64,000 nucleotides of DNA from VXNJ01 sp009840625 (GCA_965207915.1 OZ242304.1:1736001-1800000); one strand, 5' to 3'; positions 26,972 through 36,456 are shown, counted from the stretch's first letter. Notes: generated by a model from the sequence alone, not told the origin. Numbers and translations: made by a program.

Positions 26972-27918
26972 GGGTCATCTTCTTCGGCACGGCCGAATTC
27001 GCCACGCCCTCGCTACGGCTGTTGGTGAACCGCCACGAAATTCCGCTGGTGGTTACGCGGCCGTCCCGTCCGGTCGGCCGGGCGCGGTTGGTGAAACCGC
27101 CGCCGGTCGTGGCGGTCGCGCGGTCGTTGCGGCTTCCGGTTATCCAGCCGGACGACATCAACGCCGAGCCGGTGCTGGACCACCTGCGCTCGCTGCGGCC
27201 GGACGTCCTGGTCGCGGTTGCTTACGGCAAGAAATTCAACAAGCCGATCCTCTCGCTGGCGCCGGCCGGAGTGCTGAATCTGCATCCCTCGCTGCTGCCC
27301 TTGTATCGCGGCGCCTCGCCGATCCAGAGTGCGATCGCGGCCGGCGAGGTCGTCACTGGCATCACCGTCATCCGCATGGATACCGGGATCGATTCCGGCC
27401 CGATGCTGGCCCAGCGCGAAGTGGCCATCGAGGAAGAGGAGACCGCCCCGCGCCTCTCGCGCAGGCTGGCCGTGGAAGGCGCCGAACTGCTGGCCCAGAC
27501 GCTGGAGAAGCTGCAGGAAGGCTACGAAGACGCCCGCCCGCAGGACGAGGAGCGCGCGACCTTCGCCCCGATTCTCAAGCGCAATTTCGCCGACGTCGAC
27601 TGGCAGCTTCCGGCGCGGCGGATATTCGACCAGTGGCGGGCCTATCTGGGTTGGCCCGGTCTGCGCACCCGGGTTGCCGGCAAGAGCATCAAGATCCTCG
27701 AATGCCGGCTGGCCGACGAGATAAAGCTCCGGGTCTCGCCCGGCAAGGCGAAAGTCCGCGACGGGAGAATCTTCGTAGGTACAGGTGACGGGTTGTTGGA
27801 AATAATCACCCTCCAACCGGCCGGCCGCAAACCGATGTCGGCCCAGGACTTCGTGCTGGGCTACGAGAACCTGCTTTCCCAGCCTTGGTCGGGGTCGGCG
27901 CGCAAATCAGCCAGTTAG
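26968..27918 (+). CDS. fmt: Methionyl-tRNA formyltransferase
   Basis: Fmt transfers a formyl group from 10-formyl-THF to initiator Met-tRNA. The 316-residue protein begins MRVIFFGTAEFATPSLRLL, and its catalytic segment is LNLHPSLLPLYRGASPIQ with the SLLP signature. The DTGIDSGPML motif is also present, and the C-terminal beta-barrel domain follows (WRAYLGWPGLRT). The ATGA overlap with def and the following metallopeptidase reproduce a common Gram-positive order. Confidence 0.95.
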   Translation: MRVIFFGTAEFATPSLRLLVNRHEIPLVVTRPSRPVGRARLVKPPPVVAVARSLRLPVIQPDDINAEPVLDHLRSLRPDVLVAVAYGKKFNKPILSLAPAGVLNLHPSLLPLYRGASPIQSAIAAGEVVTGITVIRMDTGIDSGPMLAQREVAIEEEETAPRLSRRLAVEGAELLAQTLEKLQEGYEDARPQDEERATFAPILKRNFADVDWQLPARRIFDQWRAYLGWPGLRTRVAGKSIKILECRLADEIKLRVSPGKAKVRDGRIFVGTGDGLLEIITLQPAGRKPMSAQDFVLGYENLLSQPWSGSARKSAS

Positions 27919-27942
27919 CCTAAGGACCCAGGGCAAGAGCCG

Positions 27943-28713
27943 ATGTTCTTTTTCGACCCCTTCTATCTCCTGTTCATGGCCCCGGCGATGATCCTGATGT
28001 TCTGGGCGCAGTCGCGGGTCAAGGGAACCTACGCCAAGTATTCGCAGGTGACCACCTCGTCGGGCCTGCCGGGCTACATGGTCGCCCAGCGACTGCTGCG
28101 CTCGGTCGGGCTGGAGTCGGTGCACACCGCTCCCGGCCAGCGCGCAGATCCGGAGCGGCGCCAGGCGCTAGCCGATAGCGGCGTGGTGAGCATCGAGCGC
28201 GTCGGCGGCCAGCTCTCCGACCATTACGATCCGGCCAAGAAGACGCTGCGCCTCTCCGAGGGCGTCTACGATTCGAATTCGGTGGCCGCGATGGCGATCG
28301 TGGCCCACGAGACCGGTCATGCGATCCAGGACCAGGTGCGCTACCCGGCCCTGGTGCTGCGCTCCACCCTGGTCCCGGCGGTCCGATTCGGGTCCACGTT
28401 CGGTTACCTGGTCATCATCGGCGGGTTCGTGATGATGATGCTGGGCGCGGCCATCGGCGAGAGCATCGCCTGGCTGGGCGTGATGCTCTTCTCGCTGACG
28501 CTGGTATTTTCGCTGGTGACCCTTCCGGTTGAATTCGATGCCTCCAAGCGCGCGCTGGTATTGCTGCAGAACAACGGCATCACCAACCAGCAGGAACTGG
28601 ACGCCTCCAGGCGTGTCCTGAACGCGGCGGCGTTGACCTACGTGGCCGCGATGGCGGCGTCGCTCATGCAGATCCTGTACTGGGTCTTCATACTGCTGGG
28701 CCGACGCGACTGA
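27943..28713 (+). CDS. Membrane zinc metallopeptidase, YugP family (copy 1)
   Basis: This 256-residue integral membrane protein belongs to the YugP-type neutral zinc metallopeptidase family. The zinc motif is AHETGHAIQDQ (HExxH) near residue 125. Hydrophobic segments flank it, and the conserved LPVEFDASKRAL segment near residue 190 is present. The role of the family is not well defined; a place after fmt is common in Firmicutes and Chloroflexota. A second related gene follows 56 bp later. Confidence 0.88.
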   Translation: MFFFDPFYLLFMAPAMILMFWAQSRVKGTYAKYSQVTTSSGLPGYMVAQRLLRSVGLESVHTAPGQRADPERRQALADSGVVSIERVGGQLSDHYDPAKKTLRLSEGVYDSNSVAAMAIVAHETGHAIQDQVRYPALVLRSTLVPAVRFGSTFGYLVIIGGFVMMMLGAAIGESIAWLGVMLFSLTLVFSLVTLPVEFDASKRALVLLQNNGITNQQELDASRRVLNAAALTYVAAMAASLMQILYWVFILLGRRD

Positions 28714-28769
28714 TCCTGAACCCGCAAGCTGCGCGCGGCGCCGGGGTGCGCTCGGGGAGCGGGGTATAG

Positions 28770-29459
28770 ATGGCTCGGGTGGTCCTGGCGATCGCCGCGG
28801 TCGCACCGATCGTGCTGGCGCTAGTGATCAAGCAGTATGTGAACGCCGTCTACGCTGCCGCCCGATCGATGCCGGTGGCCTCGCACGTGACCGGAGGCGA
28901 GGCCGCGCGCCTGCTCCTCTATGCGACCGGCAGCCGCGAAATCGGTATCGAGGTAATCGCGGGGAGCCTGAACGACCATTTCGATCCCGGGGCCGGGGTC
29001 ATCCGGCTCAGCCCGGAGACGAACTCCGAATCTTCGATCGCGGCCCTGGCGATCGTCGGGCACGAAGTCGGTCACGTAGCCCAGCACAAGATCGGGTCCT
29101 GGCTGATCGTGGTTCGCAACCTGCTTCTGCGGGCGACCCAGATCGCCAGCTCGCTGGGAACTTTACTGATGGTGATCGGGATTGCCGCGGCGGTGCTGCG
29201 AATCGGAGTCGGTCCGTTCATGCTGGTGGCCGGCTTCCTCTCGCTCCTGCTGTCGGCCTCGTTTGCGGTAGTTACCCTGCCGCTGGAATTTGACGCTTCG
29301 CGGCGGGCGCTGCGGCTCCTGGTGGCCGCCAACGTGCTCTCGGTGGACGAGCTGCCGGCGGTGCGTCGGGTCCTGACCGCGGCGGCCCTCTCGTACGCCG
29401 CCTCGGCGGTCATGGCGATGTCGCGCATTCCCTGGCTGCTGGGGCGTTTCGGGAGATGA
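28770..29459 (+). CDS. Membrane zinc metallopeptidase, YugP family (copy 2)
   Basis: This 229-residue paralogue of the preceding gene keeps HEVGHVAQHKIG (HExxH), the upstream DHFDPGAGVIRLSPE segment and TLPLEFDASRRALRLL. It is shorter at the N-terminus and differs through much of its length, so the duplication is old. Its stop overlaps the rpe start (ATGA), putting it in the def-fmt-rpe transcription unit. Confidence 0.85.
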   Translation: MARVVLAIAAVAPIVLALVIKQYVNAVYAAARSMPVASHVTGGEAARLLLYATGSREIGIEVIAGSLNDHFDPGAGVIRLSPETNSESSIAALAIVGHEVGHVAQHKIGSWLIVVRNLLLRATQIASSLGTLLMVIGIAAAVLRIGVGPFMLVAGFLSLLLSASFAVVTLPLEFDASRRALRLLVAANVLSVDELPAVRRVLTAAALSYAASAVMAMSRIPWLLGRFGR

Positions 29460-30133
29460 CGCCTCGGCGGGACGCGTTGATCGCACCTTCGATCCTGGGC
29501 GCCGATTTCCTGGAGCTGGGGACTGCGATCAGGGCGTGCGAGCGCGCCGGCGCCGACCTAATCCACTGCGACGTGATGGACGGGCGCTTCGTTCCGGCGA
29601 TAAGTTACGGCGCGATGATCTGCGCGGCGGCGGCCGACGCCTCGCAGATTCCGCTTGACGTGCACCTGATGGTCGAAGACGTCGCCAGCCAGGTCGAGCA
29701 GATCCTGCCGCTGCGACCGCGCTATTTGACGTTTCACGTGGAGGCGGTCGCCGACCCTTTGGCGATGGCCGAAACCATCCGGGCGGGCGGTTCGCGGCCG
29801 GGCCTGGCGATCAAGCCGGGAACCCCGTTTTCCAAGATCTACCAGATCGCCCCGGAATTCGACCTGATCCTGGTCATGACCGTCGAACCCGGGGCCGGAG
29901 GGCAGGCATTCATGCCCGAATGCCTGCCAAAGGTCGCCGCCGCCGCCGCCGTTCGCCGGGAGACCGGGTCCAAATTCCTGATTGAGGTTGATGGTGGGGT
30001 GGGGTCCGCAACGATCAGGCAGTGCGCCGACAGCGGCGCTGACGTATTCGTGGCCGGTTCGGCAGTATTCGGACACCAGGGCGGCGTAGCGGCTGCGATT
30101 TCCGAGTTCAGGGTGCTGGCCGCGACCGAATAG
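29456..30133 (+). CDS. rpe: Ribulose-phosphate 3-epimerase
   Basis: Rpe interconverts ribulose-5-phosphate and xylulose-5-phosphate in the pentose phosphate pathway. The 225-residue TIM-barrel protein has APSILGADFLELG, the metal-binding HCDVMDGRFVPAIS, the HLMVED segment, TVEPGAGGQAFMP and the phosphate-binding EVDGGVGSATI. The length is normal. The start overlaps the metallopeptidase stop. Confidence 0.95.
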   Translation: MTPRRDALIAPSILGADFLELGTAIRACERAGADLIHCDVMDGRFVPAISYGAMICAAAADASQIPLDVHLMVEDVASQVEQILPLRPRYLTFHVEAVADPLAMAETIRAGGSRPGLAIKPGTPFSKIYQIAPEFDLILVMTVEPGAGGQAFMPECLPKVAAAAAVRRETGSKFLIEVDGGVGSATIRQCADSGADVFVAGSAVFGHQGGVAAAISEFRVLAATE

Positions 30134-30491
30134 CACCGCAGAGGGCACGTCGCGTGCGAATTGCCGAAATCGTCAAGCCAAATCTGATCGCGGCGCCAAT
30201 CCGTTTTCGGGCCAGTGTTGCCTTGCGGGAATGCCGGGCGCCAGCCAGGATGACCACCGGCATGACCCCCCGCGGCTCGGATACGGCCTTCTCGACCCGC
30301 CTTGTCAATGCCAATTCATTCGTATCGTGAATGAATATCATTCACGGCTTGAATGATTGCGCACGATGGGATCCCGAACCGGTTTCGCGGCTTTGCCCGA
30401 CCTGCGGCGCCCCGAACGATCCCGGCCGCGGACTAAAAGAATCCCGGGGCCAATTCAATAAACGCGGAGCGCATTGGTTCCGCCGGGTTTT
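30134..30491. other. Convergent intergenic region with an AT-rich palindromic patch
   Basis: This 358-bp gap separates the convergent rpe and VOC genes. Its only clear structure is a cluster of TGAATGA/TCATTCA half-sites at 30316-30357 (listed separately). A 77-codon minus-strand open frame at 30108-30341 overlaps rpe and shows no domain. No gene is supported. Confidence 0.6.
30316..30357. promoter_or_regulatory. Palindrome with flanking half-sites (TGAATGA type)
   Basis: A 21-bp inverted repeat at 30326-30346 has 9-bp perfect arms (CGTGAATGA and TCATTCACG) around ATA. Further half-sites flank it: ATTCATTCG on the left and TTGAATGATT on the right. The patch is AT-rich in a GC-rich region. 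This is a typical look for a repressor operator, but no promoter-facing gene is adjacent, so a terminator or remnant is also possible. Confidence 0.4.
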
Positions 30492-30890
30492 CTAGCCTTC
30501 CCCCATGGCGAAGACCTCGAGCACGTGCCCGTCGGGATCCTGGACGGCCCGCACGTACATTCCGCCCATATCCATCGTCTCGCGGTAGGAACTCCCGCCG
30601 GCTGCGATCGCGGCCGCGATGAATCCGTCAACGCCGGCGCGGTCGGCCAAGTTGAACGACACGATCGCCTCGGTCGAGGCTTCGTCGGCGATCTGCTTGC
30701 CCGGAATCACGTTGGCAAAGAACCCGCTCGACATAAGCATGAGACGGACGCCGTCGCCGACGATCACGCAGGCGGAGTTGTCGCCGCTGAACATCTCGTC
30801 GAACTCAAATCCGAGTTCGCCGTAAAAGGTTCGAGATCGCCCGACGTCGGCGATCGGCATCTGAATGAAAGCGGTGTTTATGTCGGGCAT
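30492..30890 (-). CDS. VOC family (glyoxalase-like) protein
   Basis: This 132-residue protein has the vicinal-oxygen-chelate fold: FIQMPIADVGRSRTFYGELGFEFDE at the start and VRAVQDPDGHVLEVFAMG at the end, the usual metal-binding strand. Such proteins include glyoxalases, dioxygenases and antibiotic-binding proteins; the substrate is unknown. It lies between rpe and rpmB on the minus strand, with its 3' end facing rpe. Confidence 0.85.
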   Translation of the reverse strand: MPDINTAFIQMPIADVGRSRTFYGELGFEFDEMFSGDNSACVIVGDGVRLMLMSSGFFANVIPGKQIADEASTEAIVSFNLADRAGVDGFIAAAIAAGGSSYRETMDMGGMYVRAVQDPDGHVLEVFAMGEG

Positions 30891-30968
30891 AGGTGTATTC
30901 CAGTCGGATGAAACGCAGGAAGCCTGGCGCGTCCGGGGACGGGACGGGGCCCGCCTGATCGAGCTCGG

Positions 30969-31199
30969 TTAAAGGCCGCTGACGCCCAGCCGCTCGGTGG
31001 TCTTGGCGGTATTGCGGATGCAGCGGGTGCAGATATTGACCCTTTTGCGGACGCCGCCAATCAGCATGCGGCGCCGCTGCACGTTGGCTTTCCAGCTGCG
31101 CGGTTTCTTGGGGGCGCGGTATTTCCACTGCCCGGACGCCTTGTGCCGGATGTGCCGGCCAAACTGGCGTCCCTTGCCGCAGACGTCACACTTTGCCAA
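30969..31199 (-). CDS. rpmB: Ribosomal protein bL28
   Basis: This 76-residue basic protein begins AKCDVCGKGRQFGRHIRHKA and has a second zinc pair in CTRCIRNT, the zinc-binding form of L28. The TTG start at 31199 is supported by AAGGGA about eight bases upstream and by the homologous MAKCxVC start; the frame is open further upstream without homology. Divergent from the FakA-like gene, a common rpmB-fakA arrangement. Confidence 0.93.
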   Translation of the reverse strand: MAKCDVCGKGRQFGRHIRHKASGQWKYRAPKKPRSWKANVQRRRMLIGGVRKRVNICTRCIRNTAKTTERLGVSGL

Positions 31200-31330
31200 A
31201 AAGATTCCCTTGCGTTCGCGAAGCGGGTGCCGCTCGAATCGGGGAGCGCACCGGCAGCAGGCGGAAAATTCGAACCTTCGCCCGCCGGGCGCTGGCACCA
31301 CAGAATAATATGCGATCTTGGTAACTGGCG

Positions 31331-32980
31331 ATGCGCATGGACTCACAAAATCCCTTCCCCGCTCCATCGGGCAAAAACGATGGAAGGGACCTTTTGGCGG
31401 CCCTGGAAATGGCTTTGTCCTGGCTCCAGGCCAACATGACCCCCATCAACCGCCTGAACGTGTTCCCGGTCCCCGACGGGGACACCGGAACGAACATGTT
31501 TCTGACCATGCAGGCCGGGGTGGAATCGGCGCGCGAGTCGGGATCGGATTCGGCCGCCGCGGTCGCCCGCGCCGCCTACGAAGGGGCCCTGGTAGGCGCG
31601 CGCGGCAACTCCGGCGTGATCCTCTCCCAGATCGTCCGGGGCATATCGGTCGGATTGGCATCGTCGGACGTAATCGGCAATCGCGCCCTGGCGCAGGCGT
31701 TTAACGAAGCCGCCCTGGCCGGTTACGACGCCGTAGCCGAACCGGTCGAAGGGACCATGCTCACGGTCGCCCGCCGGGCCGGCGAGACCGCGCTTGCCAG
31801 CAATCTCCCCGAGTCCGACCTGGCGGGGTTGTTGGACGAAGTAAGCCGGGCCGCCCGCCAGGCGGTGATTGAGACTCCCCAGCAGCTTGCCGTGCTGGCC
31901 GAGGCCAACGTCGTCGACGCCGGCGGGGAGGGCGTGGCGGTCATCTACGAAGGCCTGCGCATGTTCTTTGCCGGCGAGGAGCTGCCGGAGGGCGCCACCG
32001 ACGAGCGCGACGAGGAGGCATTCGCCCGGTTCGCGGCCGAACACGCCGGCGACGAGCACGGTTTTTGCACCCAGTTCCTGGTCGACGGGCACGATTTGGA
32101 CCTCGAGGAGATGCGCCTCTGGATGACCGCCAACACCGATTCGGCGGTCGTGGTCGGCGACCCCTCGCGGATCCGGGTGCACGTACACACCGACATGCCC
32201 GGCCAGATCCTCAATTACGCGGTCCCGCTGGGTACCGTGTCGCGGATCTCGATCGAGAACATGGACCTTCAGCAGGCCGACCAATTCGCCGCCGTCCAGG
32301 CTCCCGAACCCGACCTGGTTCCGCCGCCCCCGGCCGGCCTGGTCGCGGTTGCCGCCGGCGAAGGGTTCGCGCGCCTGTTCGCCGATTTCGGGGCGACGGT
32401 CGTGAAGGGCGGCCAGACGATGAATCCCTCGGTCGCCGAGATCGCATCGGCGATTGCCGATGCTCCCACCGACGAAGTCATGGTGCTGCCCAACAACAAG
32501 AACATAATCCTGGCCGCCGAAGGCGCCGCCGAGGTCTCCGAAAAGAAAGTCCACGTGCTGGCCTCCAAGTCGGTGCCGCAGGGACTAGCGGCGGCCCTGG
32601 CCTACGTGCCGACCCTGGCCGCCGACCGCAATCTTGCGGCGATGGATGGTGCGATCCGGCAAACCACGTCAATCGAGGTCACCCGCGCGGTCCGCGACGC
32701 CCGCGTCAACGAAGTCGAGGTCGGCGAGGGCCAGTACATGGTCCTGGTCGACGGCGACGTGGTCGCCGCCCACGATGACCGCGGCCAAGCGCTCGCGGTG
32801 GGTCTGGCCGGCCTGGGCGACCTGGATCCGGAGTTCGTCAGCGTCTACTGGGGCGCGGATGCGACCGAGTCCGAAGCGGCGGCGCTGGAGGATGATTTCC
32901 TGGGCAAGTGGCCGGAGGCAGAATTTGAAACGCTGGCCGGTGGACAGGACCACTACGACTTCGTAATTGGCATCGAATAG
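31331..32980 (+). CDS. DAK phosphatase-domain protein (FakA-like)
   Basis: This 549-residue protein has an N-terminal DhaL/Dak2-type kinase domain with INRLNVFPVPDGDTGTNM and ARGNSGVILSQIVRG, followed by a FakA middle/C-terminal region (ANTDSAVVVGDPSRIRVHVHTD). FakA phosphorylates fatty acids bound to FakB/DegV partners for phospholipid synthesis. No fakB gene is visible in the window. It overlaps recG by 14 bp and sits in the rpmB-fakA-recG order. Confidence 0.88.
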   Translation: MRMDSQNPFPAPSGKNDGRDLLAALEMALSWLQANMTPINRLNVFPVPDGDTGTNMFLTMQAGVESARESGSDSAAAVARAAYEGALVGARGNSGVILSQIVRGISVGLASSDVIGNRALAQAFNEAALAGYDAVAEPVEGTMLTVARRAGETALASNLPESDLAGLLDEVSRAARQAVIETPQQLAVLAEANVVDAGGEGVAVIYEGLRMFFAGEELPEGATDERDEEAFARFAAEHAGDEHGFCTQFLVDGHDLDLEEMRLWMTANTDSAVVVGDPSRIRVHVHTDMPGQILNYAVPLGTVSRISIENMDLQQADQFAAVQAPEPDLVPPPPAGLVAVAAGEGFARLFADFGATVVKGGQTMNPSVAEIASAIADAPTDEVMVLPNNKNIILAAEGAAEVSEKKVHVLASKSVPQGLAAALAYVPTLAADRNLAAMDGAIRQTTSIEVTRAVRDARVNEVEVGEGQYMVLVDGDVVAAHDDRGQALAVGLAGLGDLDPEFVSVYWGADATESEAAALEDDFLGKWPEAEFETLAGGQDHYDFVIGIE

Positions 32981-35285
32981 GCAACTCGACCCGATCGCGC
33001 TGGCGCGGATCCTGCGCGCCGAACTGGAAGATGGCTGCCGCGACAAAAGGGTGACCGGCGGCCTGGGTGCGCTGCTGCAGGGTCAGCTGAGCGGCCCGCA
33101 GGCCACGGTGCTGGCGCCGCTGGTCGACTATGAGCGGCTATCCCAGGAGCAGCGCCGCGCCGGTCTGGAAAACGCCCTGCAGGGGCTTCCCCGGGAGGTG
33201 GCGCAGGCGGACCGGGCGCCGCGCAGACCGAGCCGACGCCGCGCCCGGGTGCGACTCAATGATCCGGTCTCGCAGCTGCCCCGGGCTAACCCCAAGCAAA
33301 TTGCCGCGCTTGCCGAACGCGGAATAAAGACTTGCTCGAATCTTCTTGGGAAGTTCCCCCGCGACTACGAGGACCGGCGGGTCTTCGGCAAGATCGCCGC
33401 TCTCCCGCAGGACGGCGCGGTTGCCGTGCTGGCCGACGTCGTGCGGATTTCAACTGGCCGTCCGCGGCGCGGACTCAGCGTGACAACCGCCACCCTGAGC
33501 GATGGTTCGGGCCGAATCCAGGCCACCTGGTTCAATCAGCCCTATCTGGCCGATAGCCTGCGCGGGCGCAGCCAGGTGGCGTTTTTCGGGGCGATCAGGC
33601 AGGGCAAGCTAAACAGCCCCGAATACGAACTGAACCCGGAGGGATCGCCCAACGCCGGGCGGATCGTGCCGATCTATCCGCAGGTTCCCGGGATCACCCA
33701 GAAGCAGCGGCGGGCCTGGAGTGCGCGGATCATCGCGGACGCGCTCCCCGAGTTGCCCGAACCGCTCCCGCCCGCGATCATCGCCGAGACCGGTCTGCCC
33801 AACCGCCGCCGGGCCCTGGCCGACAAGCATTTCCCACCCGACGAAGAGGCACGCGACCGGGCGCAGATGCGGCTGGATTTCGACCAGCTCTTTTACTATC
33901 ACCTGGCAGCTGCGGGGCGGCGGAGGCGCTGGCGCGAGCAGTCTTCCAGTCTGGCGATCAGCGAGTTCGAGTCCAAGGTCGAAGGGTTCGTCGCGGAACT
34001 TCCGTTCGCACTCACCGCCGGCCAAAGCCGGGCCATTGACGAAATCCTGGACGACCTGCGGCAACCGTTTGCGATGCATCGCCTGCTGCAAGGCGACGTC
34101 GGATCCGGCAAGACCGCGGTGGCGGCGTGCGCGCTGCTGGCGGCCGCCAGCGCGGGATTCCAGGGCGCGCTGATGGCGCCCACCCAGATCCTGGCCAACC
34201 AGCACCACCAAACGCTCCAGCAGTTGCTCGGCCCGGCCGGCGTCCGGGTCGAGCTGGTCACGGCCGCGCTCACGCCGGGCGAGCAGACGCGCAGCTGGGA
34301 CCGGGTCGCTGACGCGGAAGTCGATGTGGTCGTCGGCACCCAGGCGCTGGTTTCGGAGGCGGCCCGGTTCGCCAACCTGAACCTGGTGATCGTGGACGAG
34401 CAGCACCGCTTCGGGGTCCGCCAGCGGGCGACCCTCAGGGCCAAGGGCGACGGCAACCCGCACACCCTGATCATGAGCGCCACCCCGATTCCCAGGACCC
34501 TGGCGGCGGCGGTCAGCAGCGAAATCGATGTTTCCCAGATCCGCGAACTCCCGGCCGGACGCCGGGAGATTAAGACCATCCTGGCATCCCCCCGGCAGCG
34601 CCAGCGCGCCTACGACACGCTGCTCTCAGAAGTTGCCAGCGGCGCCCAGGCGTACATCGTCTGTCCGCTGGTCGAGGCCTCCGAGTCGGTTCCGGCGCGC
34701 TCCGTCGAAGACGAGTACAAGCGTCTGCGCGGCGGACCCCTGTCCGGCCTGGGGGAGGGACTTGGGCTTCTGCACGGCCAGCTTCCGCCAGCGCGCAAGC
34801 AGGCGCAAATGGACGCGTTCAGCGCCGGCCGCACCAAGGTCCTGGTGACCACCTCGGTGGTGGAGGTGGGCGTGGACGTCCCCAATGCCACGGTGGTGAT
34901 GATCGAGGGCGCGGAGCGGTTCGGCCTGGCCCAGCTGCACCAACTGCGCGGGCGGGTCGGACGCGGCCGGCGCGAAAGCCTCTGCCTGCTGATGTCTGAC
35001 AGCCAGGATGCTAGCGAGAACGAGCGGCTCCGGGCGATGACCGAGACCAACAGCGGGTTCGAGCTGGCCGAGGTGGACCTGCGCCTGCGCGGGCCCGGCG
35101 AGTTGCTGGGGGTCCGGCAGAGCGGGTACGACCCGGACGTGATCAAGGCCTGGCAGAACCCGGCCGCCAACGAACTGGCACGGCGGTGGGCCGAGCGGAC
35201 ATTGAAAGCGGACCCGGAACTTGCGCGCCGCGAGCACCGGTTGCTGAAACGGATAGTGCGCCAGCGACAGGGCCCGGGGGATTGA
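32967..35285 (+). CDS. recG: ATP-dependent DNA helicase RecG
   Basis: RecG reverses stalled forks and processes Holliday junctions. The 772-residue protein has an extra N-terminal region, a wedge/OB domain (ADVVRISTGRPRRGLSVTTATLSDGSG) and the superfamily 2 core. Walker A is LQGDVGSGKTAVAA, motif II reads VDEQHRFGV, motif III is MSATPIPRT, and QLRGRVGRG is present. It is longer than E. coli RecG, as in other Terrabacteria. The TTG start at 32967 lies inside the FakA-like gene's end. The helicase is complete, unlike PriA. Confidence 0.94.
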   Translation: MASNRQLDPIALARILRAELEDGCRDKRVTGGLGALLQGQLSGPQATVLAPLVDYERLSQEQRRAGLENALQGLPREVAQADRAPRRPSRRRARVRLNDPVSQLPRANPKQIAALAERGIKTCSNLLGKFPRDYEDRRVFGKIAALPQDGAVAVLADVVRISTGRPRRGLSVTTATLSDGSGRIQATWFNQPYLADSLRGRSQVAFFGAIRQGKLNSPEYELNPEGSPNAGRIVPIYPQVPGITQKQRRAWSARIIADALPELPEPLPPAIIAETGLPNRRRALADKHFPPDEEARDRAQMRLDFDQLFYYHLAAAGRRRRWREQSSSLAISEFESKVEGFVAELPFALTAGQSRAIDEILDDLRQPFAMHRLLQGDVGSGKTAVAACALLAAASAGFQGALMAPTQILANQHHQTLQQLLGPAGVRVELVTAALTPGEQTRSWDRVADAEVDVVVGTQALVSEAARFANLNLVIVDEQHRFGVRQRATLRAKGDGNPHTLIMSATPIPRTLAAAVSSEIDVSQIRELPAGRREIKTILASPRQRQRAYDTLLSEVASGAQAYIVCPLVEASESVPARSVEDEYKRLRGGPLSGLGEGLGLLHGQLPPARKQAQMDAFSAGRTKVLVTTSVVEVGVDVPNATVVMIEGAERFGLAQLHQLRGRVGRGRRESLCLLMSDSQDASENERLRAMTETNSGFELAEVDLRLRGPGELLGVRQSGYDPDVIKAWQNPAANELARRWAERTLKADPELARREHRLLKRIVRQRQGPGD

Positions 35286-35311
35286 GCATAAGCGCCGGCG
35301 GGACCGTTTAG

Positions 35312-35917
35312 TTGGCCAGACTCAGCCTGCGAATAACCGGCGGCAAGTTGCGCGGCCGTATCCTGCGCTCTTCCCGCGACGCCAAAATCCGGCCGACCTC
35401 GGCCAAGGTGCGCGAGTCCCTGTTTAACGTGATCGGGCCGGTCGAGGGCCTGCGGATCGCCGATCTCTACTGCGGCAGCGGGGCCCTCGGATTCGAGGCA
35501 CTGAGCCGCGGCGCCGCCGAGGTAGTCGCGGTTGACCGCTCGCGCATGGCCCGACAGATGGTTCTGGGCAACCTTGCCCAGCTCGAAGACGCCGTTGAAG
35601 GTAGGTGCCGTTTCATCGGCTCGAGCGTCGAGCGATGGATCGATGAATTCGCAGGCGGCCCCCCGTTCGACCTGGTGCTAATGGACCCGCCGTACGCGCA
35701 GTTGGACGCGGCAATGGACGCCCTAGCCGCGATCATTGAACGCGGTCTGCTCGGCCGCGGCGGACTGGCGGTCTTGGAGCATTCGGCCCGGTCGACCGTG
35801 GAATCTACTGGACGAGGATTTCGAATCTGTGGCAACTATCGTTACGGCGACAGCGCGCTCACGCTGGTTGTCGATGCGGGATCGGGCCCGGATGAAGAGA
35901 ATGGAAACGGGAATTGA
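35312..35917 (+). CDS. rsmD: 16S rRNA m2G966 methyltransferase
   Basis: RsmD methylates N2 of G966 in 16S rRNA. The 201-residue protein has the N-terminal RITGGKLRGRIL and RPTSAKVRESLFNVIG segments, the SAM motif DLYCGSGALGFEALSRGA and the catalytic DPPY motif in LVLMDPPYAQ. The start is TTG at 35312. It lies between recG and coaD, the usual neighbour order. Confidence 0.94.
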   Translation: MARLSLRITGGKLRGRILRSSRDAKIRPTSAKVRESLFNVIGPVEGLRIADLYCGSGALGFEALSRGAAEVVAVDRSRMARQMVLGNLAQLEDAVEGRCRFIGSSVERWIDEFAGGPPFDLVLMDPPYAQLDAAMDALAAIIERGLLGRGGLAVLEHSARSTVESTGRGFRICGNYRYGDSALTLVVDAGSGPDEENGNGN

Positions 35918-35973
35918 GCCGCCCGGACCGGCGAGGCCGATTGCCCGTCACCGGACCCTGAGAGGAATTCGAA

Positions 35974-36456
35974 TTGCACGCCCTCGTACCAGGCACGTTC
36001 GACCCGGTCACCAACGGCCATCTGGGTCTGATAAGCCGGGCAGCGCGCATGTTCGATCGCCTCACCGTCGGGGTGTACGAGGGCTCCGACCAGCCGACGC
36101 TCTTTAGCGCCGCCGAACGACTTGAGCTGATGACTGCGGCACTCAAGGACCACGCCAATGTTTCCGCCTGCCTCTACGACGGCACCACGGTGGGGTTCGC
36201 CCGGCAGATCGGCGCCGGCGTGCTGGTGCGCGGAATCCGGGTGCCAACCGACTTCGATTACGAGCTCTCGCTGGCCCACATGAACGAGGCCCTGGACGAT
36301 TCGATCGACACGATCTGCCTCATCAGCTCTCTCAGCGACGCGTTCATCAGCTCGTCGCTAATCCGCGAAGTCGCGCTGCTGGGTCAGGACGTCTCGACCT
36401 GGGTTCCGGCCAATGTTGCAAAGGCCCTAGCGGATAAAATTTCCAACCGCCGATGA
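35974..36456 (+). CDS. coaD: Pantetheine-phosphate adenylyltransferase
   Basis: CoaD adenylates 4'-phosphopantetheine in CoA synthesis. The 160-residue protein has the nucleotidyltransferase motif PGTFDPVTNGHLGLI near residue 6 and the late motif SSSLIREVALLG. The region LVRGIRVPTDFDYELSLAHMN is typical. The start is TTG at 35974 with AGAGGA upstream. Its stop overlaps the next gene's ATG (ATGA). Confidence 0.94.
   Translation: MHALVPGTFDPVTNGHLGLISRAARMFDRLTVGVYEGSDQPTLFSAAERLELMTAALKDHANVSACLYDGTTVGFARQIGAGVLVRGIRVPTDFDYELSLAHMNEALDDSIDTICLISSLSDAFISSSLIREVALLGQDVSTWVPANVAKALADKISNRR

Noticed and set aside
30108..30341. A 77-codon minus-strand open frame between rpe and the VOC gene
   Set aside because: It overlaps the rpe 3' end and lacks any domain or good start site.
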